Source: Eurosta solidaginis (taxonomy: Eukaryota > Arthropoda > Insecta > Diptera > Tephritidae). From it: a stretch of 64,000 bases of DNA. Made by a program: the position numbers and the translations under genes. The stretch lies in the NCBI RefSeq assembly GCF_040869045.1, contig NC_090323.1, positions 269,580,392 to 269,644,391 on the forward strand. Reading direction: 5' to 3'. A model generated the notes under the pieces. The model did no database searches. It was not told the origin of the DNA and saw only the letters and a program-made list of their open reading frames with translations. This document shows, piece after piece, positions 48,601 to 63,600 of this stretch (position 1 is the stretch's first letter; each line of letters starts with the position of its first letter).

Positions 48601-51600
48601 GAATTTCACACAATTGTATATCAGAAATCAAAGTCTCAAGCTAATGTTCTACTTATAATGTTTCCTTTCCAAACAACTATCAGCAGTGCAAGCCCAATGT
48701 AACCCACCGTGCCTGCAAGTTGTTTACGATTTGATAACAGTTTTGTACTTTGACATTGTTATTGTGCGCTTACATTTTATACAAACAGACAAATTACCGT
48801 TTTTGTTGTATTCACTTTCTTTGCACGCTACACGAATTGACTGCATTGTCACTTGTCGACAGCCTATTTTGCTCTTCGACGCTTCCCCTTTCCTCACTAT
48901 TATTCGCAGCAATCGCATACAGCTGCGCTCAAAAAATAGCAGCAACATTTAAAATTGCTTTTTATTTATTTATTATTATTATTATTATTTTTTAATAAGC
49001 TTACTTATTAATTTTTATTAAAAATAATTGTACTTCAAACCGTTATACGGTATTCTGATACAAACATTTGAAAATTTTTATTTTTATTTTTTATTTTATT
49101 CGTTCTTGTATCTGAAGTAATTAATTTACAAAAAAAAACATATTGTTGGCTGGTAAATTCGAAACGCTTACTATTCGCTTTCTATTTAGCAGACATAAAA
49201 TAATTTAAATTTATTAAACTATTTATGAGCTGGAGGCCTTGTCCAAATAAAAACGCAGTATAAATATTTTATATTTGTATTTTTTTTTTATTCGATATTT
49301 CGAATTCAGTCTGAAGTCATCATCAGGACTGTGAAACAAAAACAATAATTATAACATTTTCAAAAAATCAAGCACAATTGAGTATCTTATACAGACTAAC
49401 CATATGTGCGAAAATTAAGAAATGTAAAATGTTTGCATTTAAATTTACGGTGCTTTAAAATATTGTTTATATTTTTGTATGATTATTTGTCTCCAATATT
49501 CTTAATTTTCGCACATATGGTTAGTCTGTATAACATACTCAATTGTGCTTGATTTTTTGAAAATGTTATAATTATTGTTTTTGTTTCACAGTCCTGATGA
49601 TGACTTCAAACTGAAGTCGAAATATCGAATAAAAAAAAAAGAAAAAAAAAACAAATATAAAATATTTGTACTGCGTTTTTATTTGGATAAGGCCTCGAGC
49701 TCATACAATAGTTTAATAAATTTTAAAGATTAAACGCCAATAATTATTTTTTAAATAAATTATATTTGTTATTTTATATGATAAATCGAGCACAAGTGAT
49801 TAAATAACGCAATGTTTTAATTAATGTTTTAATTGAGGAATTTAGTGCCTCCCTAAGACAGGCAGTAATACAAGAAACTCAATTATTCAATGCGATAGCT
49901 GAGACGAATTATTAAAACCAAGGCACGATTTTCCGTCATGTCATTTCTTGTCAAATTTGGTTTGAGACAAACCCGAACCGACGTTGTGCCATCTTCAACT
50001 TCATTTGACTTCCCAAAAATTTCGTATTTAGTACTTTTCGAAATTTTCCCAGGAAAAACTTATATTAAGAAATTATTTAAATAAGTGGTTGGAAGGGAGT
50101 TATTAAATAAAATGACTGCATCTTTAATTTTGCTGCTATTTTTCTGAACGAAAATGTACATACGTAGGCTGATGACCGATTCTTTTACTCCTGTGTAGAT
50201 TGAATTAAACTAATTATTTGTCCATAATAGAAGCGAATGCAAAATCAGTTTATTTACCACATACTTATTACATCAAGTACGTAATAGCAGCTATATACAG
50301 TCGTGGCAAAAACTTATAGAATGATAGCAAAAAAAGGGTGGACTCTACAAAAAAGCAATACAAACTTAAAAATTTTGCTCTAAATGTTTACAAATTTTGA
50401 TTCAAAATCTTCTAAAAATTAAAATTTTCACCAATTTTAAAAGCCCCGTCACATAAGCAGTTTTTCATATAGATTCGTTTAACCCATTCTTATGCATTAT
50501 GAGTAGATTTAGATTTACTATACGTGAGTTGAGCATGGAGAGCGGCAGACGGGTGACACTGGTGCCATTAATTGCCAAGTTTGAAGTTCCAAGCATTAAA
50601 AGCATTAATAACTAAAACTTGATATAATTCCGCCAGTCATGAAAGTTTACATTTTTTTAAGTGGTGTTTCTACTGTTATAAAAAAAACGCTTATTGTAGA
50701 GAACGTTTTGATTCTCAAATATAGGGACTGTTTCGAAGCAATGCTGGAGATTTGAGAAGTGCTATACTCTCAACGTAAGATCTGATTCAAGTTTAAATGT
50801 TTATTGGGTTATTGCAGTGGTGGCAAAAATATGCTCTAATCAAAATATGTTCTTAGATTAATCTTGAATTATTTGAAACTATGTATTTCATTGTTATTTT
50901 CAGTAGATTTGAGAAAGCGAATTATTTAGTTTATAGGTAGTTTGTGGGAAAATATGGTTCAAGGCCAAAGCTACGCAAGCATGAATGGCATTTTAGACAG
51001 CTCATAAAGAAACACTTTTACTAACAAATTCTTGCAGTTTAAAAACAACTCACTTTCCTATGTAACTTTAAACCCGTACGAGTACGCTGACCTATTTAAC
51101 CCACTATACGCCAAACAACATACATGAAAATAAAAAGATCATACAAAACAAGAGAAGATGTAAAAAAATAACAAAAGCAACAAAATGTAAAAAAAAAAGA
51201 CAAAACAAAGCAGTTACTAAACGATAAGTAGAAATAAAAAATGGTCATAAATAACGTAGCTTAAAAGAGTAAGCGTGTTTTACTCAGCACTTCAAAGAGG
51301 CACACAACAGCTCCAGCTCTTCTTAGCCAACAGTAAACATTGCTTCAGCCTTTGACTGTGTTGTGTTGATGGGTTGCGGCGTTTATTGACGCCAAACGTC
51401 AATGGAGAAAAACAAAAGCTAACACAAAGAGGATTAGGTAGTAAGTTATTTACAGTTACAGACAACCTTAAAAATAAAAGAGGAAAGGCTAGTGTTTGGC
51501 AAAAGCGTTGTAGATGAATTTGTTTTGATAAGATTTCATTAGAATTTAAGATAGATTAAAAAGGCGCTCGTTTATTTGTTTTTATTTATATCGGTCAAAA

Positions 51601-54600
51601 TGTGTTGATACTGCGTGAAAGCCACGCGAAACAGATAAAAACAACAAGAAATAAACAAAAACAAAAAATAGTAATGAGTAAGCAAAAAATTCGTAATAAT
51701 TATGTGTAAACATATGTACGCCGCTTTATTATGTACTCAACAAGAATACATTCAATTAAAATTTAGCAACTTCATTGTATATATATGGCATTCATTTTAA
51801 TTTGAATTTCACAATTTGTCACAAATTATTTGAATGATTGTTATCACAGTTTTGATTGCAATTCAATGTGGCACTGTGTGTTGTGGTAAAAAGGTGAATT
51901 TGAGCTTGTGCGGCGCTGAGTTCACAATGCACTCTAGACCATTAGAAGGCCAACAACTTGTTAATGCCACTGCTGCATATTTAAGTGTTTATCAGATTTA
52001 AGCTAACACACTCCAAAACAAGCCGATGGTGTTGCTAGCTGCTTGGTTGATAGCGCACAATAACAGAAATTAGCACTTGGGAGTCAGGTGCTTGTTTATT
52101 GCCTTAGGCAATGTGATGGATGACTAGCGCTAACACCTCAACTAGTCACATTCCTAACTAATTGACCCAACTAGCGCCCATATTAATTGAGTAGTAACCG
52201 GTAGTTAAGTGCTCTACAATGTTACTCGTATTAGCTGTTATCAGATCATACGCTGTAGCACTGCGCCACGACTCCCCGATCGACTTCCCTGATGCCGTCA
52301 AATTGCTGGAAATACAGTGAAGGTCTGTTTTGTTGTTTGTTTTAGTTTTGACGTTTCATCTCTTTTCTTTTATTTTACTTTTATTGCTAGCGATGGCATG
52401 TTATGTTTGTTATTGTTGTACAGCACCGTTTTATTGGCGCCAGGCGCAAACAAACAACAATTATAGAGATGGAAAAACCCCATTCAGCATATTTTCGCGC
52501 ATTTTTTTTTAAATTTATTTTAATTTTATAAACGATTCGTTGGTTGAAAGTTGTTTTTATTATGACTTAAATTTGCGTTTTTCTCATTTCGTGTCGTTTC
52601 GTTACTTCATACTGACAATCACAACAGATTATAGCCGTCATGCATATGCATGTACAGCTGAGAGTAAAAGTACAGCAGGTCAAATTATTAAAAGCTGTTA
52701 TTTTCTTCTTCGTTATTTGTGTCAATTAAAAAAGAAATGTTATAAATTGCATAACGAATAACAATTTCCAAGTCGTTTACGAAAAAATTCGAAGTTTTTG
52801 AAAATTGCATTAAAAGTTCGAAACGTGTGCTGATATTTGTATTCATATAAAAAATTAAATGTTTCAATAGAAATGCATGAAAAAAAATCTAAAACACTAT
52901 TCAGGCAAGAAATCTGTTAAAAATCTATTCGAATTTTACGCGCCATGAGACTTGTAGTTTTGCGTACTGAAAATGTTTGCAAAATTCTAATAAAAAATTT
53001 TAAAATACCAACAACATTTTCAAAAACCTCTCGAATTTTCGACTTTTTCCAAACATTTTGCCGAAGGGGTTTACATCGATTACGTTAAAAAATTCAATAA
53101 ATTTTTTTTTAAATAACGAAAGTAAAATAAAACAAGAAAACTAATAACTTAAAAAATTTAATTTATGCTGCAAATTTTTTATTCGCGGGTGTATATATTT
53201 ACGTATAAAAATCTATACCAAGCCAACCAAATGAAGCGCATCTAAACAAGACCCGAAATAGACTCTTACACCCACGTCTCGAAGTAGCGCTCTGCACATA
53301 AACAGAGCGAAGCCAGATACTTGGCATTGAGTAATTCCGGGTATTTACAGTTTTTTGTGGGACAACGAAACCGCTCTTTTAAAGTGTTTTTTTTTTTGAC
53401 AGGTCCCCTAAAGCGCTATGAACAAACAGTCCCACTGGTTGGCTGCGCAATATATTGCCTTGGTATGTGTTTGTTTTTACATTTTTTTAGAAATCGTTAC
53501 ATACTTATATAATTGCTTCAGAGTTCACACTTACTTGCATATTCACGTTTTGTATGCACATCCACAGCGAGGTACACATTACTAAAGCTGCCTTCACCAA
53601 TATATTTGCCAAATATATAGTCATTTGGCGATTTCTTTGGCGGTGTTACTGCCACATTACTTGTGGGCGATATTGATGCAGCAGCAGAGGAAGTTGAAGT
53701 TGTATGCGCAGCTATATGTGTGGAAGCCGAGGCGATGTTCATTGCGGTGGTGTGTGAAGCAGCAGCGGTAGCAGAAACAGAAGCCGCTGTCCCACCACTA
53801 CCACCCGTTAGCCCATTGCTTGTGCGTAACAAATGTTGCTCTGTGTCATTATAACCTTTGGGATGTTGTTGTTGGTGTCTACAACATGACGGCGTATGTT
53901 GTGGTGATGTGACACCATTATGTTGTGCTGCTGCAACGGCGGCTGCTAAAGGTGATGAGTGACCTGCAATTTTGCATAAAAAAGCACAAATATTAAGCAA
54001 AAGAGTACTCTAACTCATATAAAAATGCGACACCCACCATTTGTTAAATATTTACTGCTGCCATGATTTAAACTGCCCACAACTTCCGGTATAGCAGAAG
54101 CAGCACCGCAACCACAAAAACTGTTGCGCGTTTGTGGAGGCTGTGACAATTGTTGCTGCTGCTGCTGACGTTGCGTTCGATGCGCTGTTGTTGATCCAAG
54201 CTGTGTTGTTGTTGTAGTCTGTACTGTTGGAAGATGATGTGTGGGCGTATTTGCTGTATGCTGATGCATGCGACTTGTCGCTGTAGTGGCCATTGTGTTT
54301 GTGTTATTTGTAGTTACTGTGGCGTTAGTCGATAGTTCTTTCAATTTCAATTCACTAAAATTATTCTCGTTCAATGATACTGCGATGGCCTTTTCTTTTG
54401 GCATCGCTGGCATCGTGGTGCAGGGCGATAGAATTTGCTGCTGCTGTTGACCGTTTATCTGTAGAAAAAGAAAGAAGAGCAGGCAAATGTTTTTTATTAA
54501 AACGTCTAATTTAAAACATTACAGTTTAACTAATAAAGATTTATTTATTTGTTTTATTTATTATCAACTATACAAGCACAGCATCAGAAGTAATAATTTC

Positions 54601-57600
54601 TAAAGGGAATGAGACTGTCAGTAATATCAGTAAACTTGATGATTTCTTAAATTTTCAGAAGAAAGGAAATTTAATCTTTTTTACCCATAGATCTTGCTTC
54701 TTTAGAGCTCAATACAAAGTTTAATACTTTGAGGACCGTTTTTTTTTTCAAGTAAACCCTAAGGTTTATCTGTCCGATGAAAAAGTTCTTTGTGAACAAA
54801 ATTTGTGTTTATGGGAAAGATAAATTAAAAGAACACATGAGAAAACGGACCTAAGGTTATGTATGCAAATTCAGTAGAAACAGACAGACCAAATCTATGC
54901 AAATGAGAATAGTCAAGTCTCGTAAATTCTAAAGAAAGCCAACTCCATTATCAATGAATGATCGCTTTTTTCCTACAGATTAGAAATTTTTTCGCTGCTC
55001 GTAAACAACTAAACATTTCAATGGAAAATTAATTTGTAGTACAAAAATAGAGCACAGCACAGATTAAAATCGTATTTATTAATAAAACTAACAAAACAAC
55101 AATCAAAACAAAATTTAATGAACCCTATTCTAACACAAACAAAAAAATAGCTACTGGCATCCTAAAATGTAAAGGCGATTGAGAATAAAAATTAACTAAT
55201 GAAGAAGAGATAAACACAAGTAAACTAGAATAGAAAATAAATCACAAAAGCAACAACAAAAAATATATACAACGTAGTTTTTATTAAAATTTGTTTTATG
55301 GGCATACTTAATACAATGTAAATATATGTACGAATATTTTGTATAGGTGAGCTGTTACGAAAAACAAATATTACAATAACAAGAAAAAATTGTAAACGAA
55401 TATTGAAAATGAAGATGTAAAAAACAAATACAAAAGAAAACGTACATATACAAATACTCAAACAACCATCAAGATCATAACGCCTAAAGTGTGTGGGGAA
55501 AGAAGAGCGCAAGAAGGTGAGAACTGACACAAAGTATCATAAAGCATAGACGGGTTCAAGGATCCGTTACCAAGAGTTCATTTACCGCACAATTGGTTGG
55601 TAAACGATTGTTGGTGTCTTTACGGTATTGAAGCAAGAGTTCATATTAGAAATGAAAAAAAGGGAGGAGCGGGGGCGAATGATAAAGCTGAGCTATAAAA
55701 TATTCTTTTAATGGTCTTGCTGTAAAAAAAAAAAAAAATAAAAAAAATTCAACACTGTTGTACGTAAATAAACAATTTGTTCATATAAATATTTTATGAA
55801 TGTATATATTTGTTTAAAGCAGGGACCTTAAAAGCTATTAATATTATGAACTTTGAGGGCCAAAAAAAACAAATTTTAGAGACTGAAATGTCCCACCTCA
55901 TTTGTAAGTAACTGTTTCCTTCTGCTTTTGGGTAAAAGTCTAGAACAGGGGTCGACTGCTAATACGCGTCCAAAAATATCGAGAGGTGTCAAAACAAGCG
56001 TGTTGGCATCGAAAACAATAATCGATTTTTGTTTTAATGCCTATAACCTCTGAGAATTCCCCTAATTGTAGGGTGTTAGTTATACCCATAACGCATTTAG
56101 TGTCCCAAGAAAAAACCTACTTTATCTTAATAATTTGGGAAAAGTTGAAACAACGCAACATCAGGAGGCACAATAATAAAACCAATATATTTAATAATCT
56201 TGCAAATTAACATGCCGAAAAACAACAATTTTGTTTATTTTTTTATATTCATTTTTATTTTTTATATTTTTTTATTTTATTTTATTTTTTTCTAATTTTT
56301 TGTTAACTGTTTTTTCTTACTTTTTTTAGTTTTATTTGTTGATTTCTTTATAAAATATATTTTGTTTTAAATAAAATATATTTAGTTACTATTTTTATTA
56401 TTTTTTTTTCCAATTTTTATTGTTGTTTTTTTTTTGCCCCTTAATTTTAGTTTTATGAGTTTATTTTTACAACTTACAATTGTTTTTTAATTTAACTTTT
56501 ATTTTTTATTATTGTTTATTCTCCCCTATTCAAATTCATTCTTTGTGTTTCTTTTCACATGCCTAATCTTAACTCAAATTTTCAACAAAACACTGCCACC
56601 TCATTCCCCGTCTGCGCTGATTCGCCACCCCCAACCACATGGCTTATGATGATCAAATTTCACTTTCTATTGTGAGCATGTGCATACAAGGATTATTCAA
56701 TTTCCTCTCGACAGATATATGTAGCACCATTTAATATTTAAATAAAAATAAAAATTTGAAAAATGCATAAATGACACAGACAAGTTCAAGTGGCAATCTG
56801 ACACAAACGACGCCAATGAATTGCAGTTTATATGTATATAAATGCGATCATGTGAATGTCCCAACAGATTTACATGTTTGCATATTCATATTGAGAAAAT
56901 TATTTAAATACTAAAAAAATTCTTTATACAGTTTACAAAAAAAAAAAAATTTTTTGTCTCCAATAATAGCTTTTAAGCAAATAAATTGATAACAAACTGA
57001 CGTGAATACCCCAACTGATTTGTCCTACGCAAATAATTTCAAGTCAAATACTTCAAAAAATAAAGTTGAGCCCTATTCATATAAAAACATGCGTTCATTA
57101 ATCTTCGAAATTGGGTCTTTTGTTTTCATAGCTGCCGTTGTTCTTCATTTTAGGACAAATAACAATAACATTTTTTATGCACAAATAGGCACTTCCTAAA
57201 AACAAGATAAGAAAGCAACAACTTTTTTAATTCGCTTAGCAACTGAATGGGTTTCAATATTCACCCATGTTGTGATCGAATTTTCAATAAAAAAATTCTG
57301 TTTTATTTAATTTATTTATTTATCGCAGAGTTTTCTCTATTCATGGCCATTATGTCCACTTAATAAGAACGAATTTATGCGTCATTTTAAAATTTTTCAT
57401 TTTATATATTTACTTATTTATTTATATTTTCTCTTAAGGCCAGCCTGCACAATTTCTTGTTTGTGCAACATTTTTCAAATAATTATTTTTTTCCTACGCC
57501 AACACCTCCACAACAAGCGAAAGTCTTAACGCCCACACAACAGAACTAACAACAACATCATTAACAGCTGTAGCGGTGGATATTTTTCCATATTTGTTGG

Positions 57601-60600
57601 CTGTACTATGTAGAAAAGTAAAATATAAATATTTTGGTTAGCATCTACAATAGGTTGTGTCGTTTATAAGAGCAATATTAAATTAGGTTTATAACAAACT
57701 ATTTTACCACTGTCAAATATGAATTCTACAAAATTCAAATAACATGTACATATATGTAGGTAATCTCGGTATATTGGATCAGTGGTCACCAAAATTGAAA
57801 CGGTAGCTTTTTTTGGTTACAGTCGTATCATCGTAGTGGTAATGCTTTAGTAGTTGATTAATGAGCAACGGGGCAACACGCGTGTACGCATACTAATACG
57901 CATATATTAACATACATATGTACATGTACGTCATAAGTCAGGGATGATAATTGGATTTTTTCATTTTGTACCAAATGAGGAAAAAAATGTACCAAATCAT
58001 CCAAAAATGTACCAAAAATCTTCGGAATTTGAACCAAACTAGAGTTATATTGTTTCTTTATCCAAAAACTGTTTTTAGTCAGGAAACTTTCTAACACAAA
58101 TTAAAGGTAGTATAACAGGGAAATATGATTTATGAAGAAATACTTTTCCAGTAAAAATAATAAAAGAAGTTTATCGATTGAAGCATACATATATAAAAAC
58201 ATTTCTTTATTGAGTACCAGTAAGGAAGATAAAATTAATATTTAAAAGAAATAACAGCTGCATTCAATGCGAAAACATTTTAGGTACAAAAGATTTAGAT
58301 TCAGGTATAAAAGTTGACAAATTGTCGCCTACATCTATACTAATAACTCATGTTTCAATCGCTACATTAACAGTTCTTCTTCTTTGAGTTCCTTAAATAC
58401 CTCAGTTGACAAAAAGCTGTTTTCGTATCTATATTATGACAACTACTGTTAGCTGATTTCATCAAGTCTTTAGTTTTTATTAAATTTGAAACTGTGTTTA
58501 TTTGAAGTCTACTTCTACATTTAGTTTTAATTAAATTTTGTATAGAAAATATCCTTTCTACGTTTGTGGATGAATGTGGAATCGACAATATGCCTTGAAC
58601 TATCTATAAGTATTATTATAATTATAACCGATCTTAATTCTTTCCAAAAGCTGCATATATTTAAATTCTTGAATTTTTTAAGACTCATTCTCTGCTAAAG
58701 CTCTAAATTCAGAATTAATTGTCTCTATTTTATCAAATTCAGATTTCGGAAACAAGTCCATAACTAAAGGCACAATACTTTCTGGTGAAAGCTTTGCAGC
58801 CCACAATATAATAAAGTACTACAAAATTGTATATAAAATTGTTTAGCACAGCTCTTAAATATGTGTACGTCATCCTTTTCGAAAAGGTTGTTTGATGGAA
58901 TAATATCCACATTAACCCCGCAGTAAACTTCATCTGGGGTTAATTGATTTTCGCCTGAATCAATATTTAACATCCAAATAGGACTGGAGTCTAAATAAGA
59001 TTTTTTTTATAAAATTTTTAATTTGTTAGTAAGTAAATGTATGCGAATATCTTCAGACTGCATTTCTATATTCACGTTATTCATTTAATTTAAAATATAA
59101 CAAATAAATGTAAAATATACTTTATAAATAGGACTTTGAAAAATTTCATATATAAGATTAATATTTTGATTACTGCTTTTATTTTAAATACGTAAAGATT
59201 TAAATAATACTTGAGGGCATGCCATTGCTCAAGAATTCTATCTATGCACTTTTGATCAAAAATTCGAATCGAAACTGCCAAATTTTCTGATATACATATA
59301 TCAGTCGTTTGATCTATTATTAGAGAGTAATATTCTTCGGGCAAAATGCAATTATGGATTTATTATTTTCTGGCCCTGTTATTTCAGTTATTATTTTCTG
59401 TGCTTTAATTCTATTGATGCAAAATTTGTTCACAATTTTAGAATCAGTCATGCTATTTTTCATAAGCATATTTAAATATGATCCATAAATGCAGATGGCA
59501 AATTGTGCTCGGCAACAAATCAACATAACTATATATTTTCTTCGAAAAATTAAAAATTTGTTTGTACATTCAGACCTGCTTTGCAAATGACTTGAAGTGT
59601 AGTGCTGTATTTTACAAAAATGTACCAAATATGTCAATGTAGTACCAACGTACTTTCGGGAAGCGAAATGTACCAAAAAAAGTACAAATGTACCATGATT
59701 ATGATCACTGTCATAAGCTGGCCGAGAATTGCTTGTATGCTACAAGCGCGTGAGAAAAAATTATTCTAACAAAGTGAATGTGCAGCTCGAAAAACATTTT
59801 AAACGCAATATTCTGAACACCGCACTGCTTTTGAAAACTTTTTTCCTCAAATGCACTGACAGACCATACAAATGCTCTGAAAATTGTAAAAATATTTTTG
59901 TTTATTGCACTGCCATATCTTAATGGCACAAAAATATGTATATAATTTGTTGCTGATGCCATCGTTTATGTCTAGACAAAATTAAAATTAATCCAATTTA
60001 TGGATGCCGTGTTCGGTGACGAAGTGTTAAAAGATTGCTGTGAGTTTATCTAAAAGAGTTGACGCGGCAGTTGAGTATATCATTTTTTTTTTTTTCTGTT
60101 TAACAAACAACAGAAAGTCCAATTTCAAAACAAAAAGCCAATTACTTGTGGAAAGGAATGCCATATGCAAAAAATATAACGATAAAAACAAATATATGAG
60201 GCTTTAATGGCCATTTGATAATGGTAAAATGAGCTGGTATTATTTTAAATTTGATTATAATAAGAACAACAAAATACACATGCGCTCATATACAAATTTT
60301 ATAAGCCACTCGAGAGGCGCTCGTATAAGAACAAAGTAGCAAGAAAAAAAATTATAAAGATTATGTAGATATTGGTGTAATATGAATTTTTGCGAATTGT
60401 GTCTGCATTTGATATTTGCTGTCGGTTTCTGATTGCAAGATGTCTGCGGCGATAAAATGCTGACGCAAGCGTAAAATCTTCACCAGTTTTCATCTATGAA
60501 ATACTTAAAGACTTTAGATAAAAGGAACAAATTTTTTACTAACATTAGCAGACATCTATCTCGTAATGCATGTTCTGATTTAAGATGTAACCGGAAATTA

Positions 60601-63600
60601 GGCGCAGAGTTCTGTGTGGAACACAAATTATAATAAGAAAACTTATCAAAAGTGTTTCGAAATATCGTTTAATACAAGGTACCAAGTATTTCGTTGGTTT
60701 GCCTCATTCTAGTGGACTTTTTTTCATTTTAGTATTTTCAATCTGCTGGTCGAAGTACTTAACATACCGAAAATTAAAGCATTAGTCAATGCTCTGGTCA
60801 ATTTTTCAACGCTCAATTAAAATTATAAGGTTGATTTTCGAACCTCCTCAAAAATACATTTTTGACTTGGAATCATGAAACGACCCTATTGTGCGAAAAC
60901 AAGTTTTCGAAACGCGTTTAAAGTTTTTGTTTAGTTTGACTCTTTATAGCGGCTGGCCGCTGTGAACGAATTTTGTAATTAAAATTTAATTAACTTCCCG
61001 ATAAGCTACAAGCTTCAAACTTGGAATATAGTTCAGAACCCGACAATGCAATAATAAGAAAAAAAACTCCGATAGGTGGCGCATGGATCGAAATATTTCA
61101 AAAAATCGTATTTGTGGTCCGATTTGGCTTTAAATGAGATTTGAAAAAGCTAAGAAAGATAGAATACTGCGGTTTCTTCCATTGGAAAGAGCTTTAAATT
61201 TCCTATAAGAATCACTCAAAAAGTGAAGAACGGTATTTTCGCACAATAGGGTCGTTTGATGATACCAGGTCATATATATCGTGCCCAATTATTATTATTA
61301 TATTATTAACTCATGTACATATATACCGCATACCTGGCTGGCTAACTAAAAAATGCGAAATTTTCCAAGTTCATTACATAACGAACTATGCACTTGATTA
61401 AATAGCCCCCTCTGGGGGAGGCAGTCAAGTGTTCGCGTTTTCTGAACACAGTCATTTTTTTATTTGGCCGCAGTGTGCGATATAAAACTTGATTGATTCA
61501 TAGTCTAGCTGTTTCTGTTTATGTAACTCAAATATTTTTTTTCATATTAAGTTAGATCTTTATCCTAAGCGAAATCTTTTCATTGACATTTATTTTTATC
61601 TCAATATTAACTTTACTTTTGTTTTTAGCTGAAGGTATATAATTTTTAACTTTGTGTTTATCTATGTAAACGACTATCTTTACTTTATTACTATCTCTCT
61701 AACCCTCTATCTCTTATTATTTATTAATAGATTTATCTTTGTCACTATATATCGCTTATTATATTTTTAACACGATCTATACCTTTAGCTATTTATATAC
61801 ATACTAGAAGACACAGCAGACGTTGTCCTGCCCTAAATTTGGCCTATCTGCATACATTTTAATAAGCTTGTTCCGTCTGACTCTGCCCTCCCCCTCTTCA
61901 CTTTTTCCTAATCCTTTTATTCACTCCTCCCTCCGCCTTTTTCGCTTCATCTATCTCCATATTCGTCCCATTCTATCTTTCTCAATCTCCTTCTCTCTTT
62001 TCTCTTCTCTCAATTTCTTCTCATTCTTCTGTATCCCTTATTTCCTGTCCCCGAGGGTGGTATGTATTTTATTCCAGTCCCAGTCCCAGTCCTAGTCCTA
62101 ATCCCAGTCCCAGTCCGTCTCTGGATAATATATTACTCTGTACTAAAGCACTCATCAACTGCTTTCATTTGATATCCATATTGTATAAACACTGTCTAGG
62201 CATTCACTGGCCCACGTTTTGGCCTATATCTCGAGACCATAGTCACCCAGAGGTATGAAAATTACCCTCTACACAACTAAAGACTCTCCTGAATTAAAAA
62301 ATATGTCATAGTACATCTAAATCGCGGGCCCCTTCAGAAACCCCCATCCTCTCGGCGGGCCTGGTGATGTGCTATACTTGATATCATTCGCTATAATATT
62401 TTTTATTGATTAGCACGTTGTTTAATTAAACACCAAACAATTACACGGAAGTATATCCGCACCACCTGAAAATATGAGTGCCACTGTGTATACGTAACAT
62501 TTTATTATTACGTATAAACAAATAGAAAAATTTGCAATAAAATAATATTGCGACTATAAACTGAGATATCACCTATCCTATATTTCAAGTCAGATCAAAC
62601 TACACACGGGGTGCAAAACAAATTCAAAATCAGTTCAGTAGTTTAGGAGTCCATCGCGGCCAAAAATTTTGTGACACGCGTTTTTTATATATTAAGATGT
62701 ATATTTATTTAATATATATGAATTTTACACTTTAAACTATATCTATCGCTATCTTTATCTTTATCTATATTTTCATCTCTGTCTCAACATTTGCCTTATG
62801 TCAGTACCTTTTTATATTTATCTTTTTTATCTATATTTTCATCTTCACTCTACAGAACTTTATCTTTGTCTTTATTTTTATCTTCATCTTAATCTTATTA
62901 TTGAAATTTAATTTTATGCCTTTGTTCGTTTATCTTTATAATTGTCTATCTGGTATTTGTCTAAAGTTACATCGCATGCGAAAAACTGCGCATATAGCGG
63001 TAGTAAAGCAATAATAAAAGAAAACACACAATTACGCAATGGAAAAATTTTCAAATTTTAGCGTATTTATATAAGAATTTCTTGAATATCTGCGTTTGCG
63101 TTTAGCATTTGTCGCCTATCTTATAATGAAAAATTAGATATTTTTGTGTTCTTTACTAAGTGCCGGATGCATTTAAGACTAAGTAAAATAAATTTCAACC
63201 ACGGAATTGCAATGCGCAAAAAGCAGAAGGCGAAATAAGAAAAATTTGCGTATTTACAAGAGCTCAACATTTTAAATTTGCTAAATTGCAGTATAAATAA
63301 GGGAATTGATTATAATTTTATTGGGACACCAAATTGGCTATCGACGGCGAAAGGCTGCACACCCATTCCCCACGTCACCTCTCATATTCTGCTAATTCAT
63401 TTTTTTTCGACGAGGCCGACATGAAAAGCAGTTAATTAGCTAATATGCTTTCTACTTTTTATTTATGAAATTGTTTCGGTTGTGACAAGCTGCTGTTGTT
63501 GTTATGTATTGCAACACAACAATTCGAATGCGGAATTTTTTTGTTTTTTTTTGTTGTGATTGCATGCTGCACGTTCAGTATTTTGTGGCGGCGTTGTTTG

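Larger units (their letters stand above)
21042..53534 (-). other. Pdk1: Pdk1 intron 3 (32.5 kb) inside the kinase domain
   Basis: GTAAGT donor and TTTCAG acceptor flank a 32.5-kb intron that interrupts the Ile codon of the A-I-K motif. It hosts most of the transposons listed separately. Stretches where I recognise nothing are 26020-28030, 31655-34700, 35075-38390, 38490-39590, 40985-41570, 42560-43310, 43550-44600, 45765-47990, 48145-49200 and 49730-53530. These are A+T-rich with occasional homopolymers. Some may hold enhancers or conserved non-coding DNA, which cannot be judged from one sequence. Confidence 0.9.

Noticed and set aside
50294..50330. CAGTCGTGGCAAAAACTTATAG, resembling a Tc1-type terminus after TA
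   Set aside because: No matching inverted end found nearby; a single motif is not enough.
55950..56100. Repeat-like text (TCGAGAGGTGTCAAAACAAG, CTCTGAGAATTCCCCTAATT)
   Set aside because: Looks like a dispersed repeat I have seen in fly DNA, but no ends, TSD or second copy in this window support an annotation.
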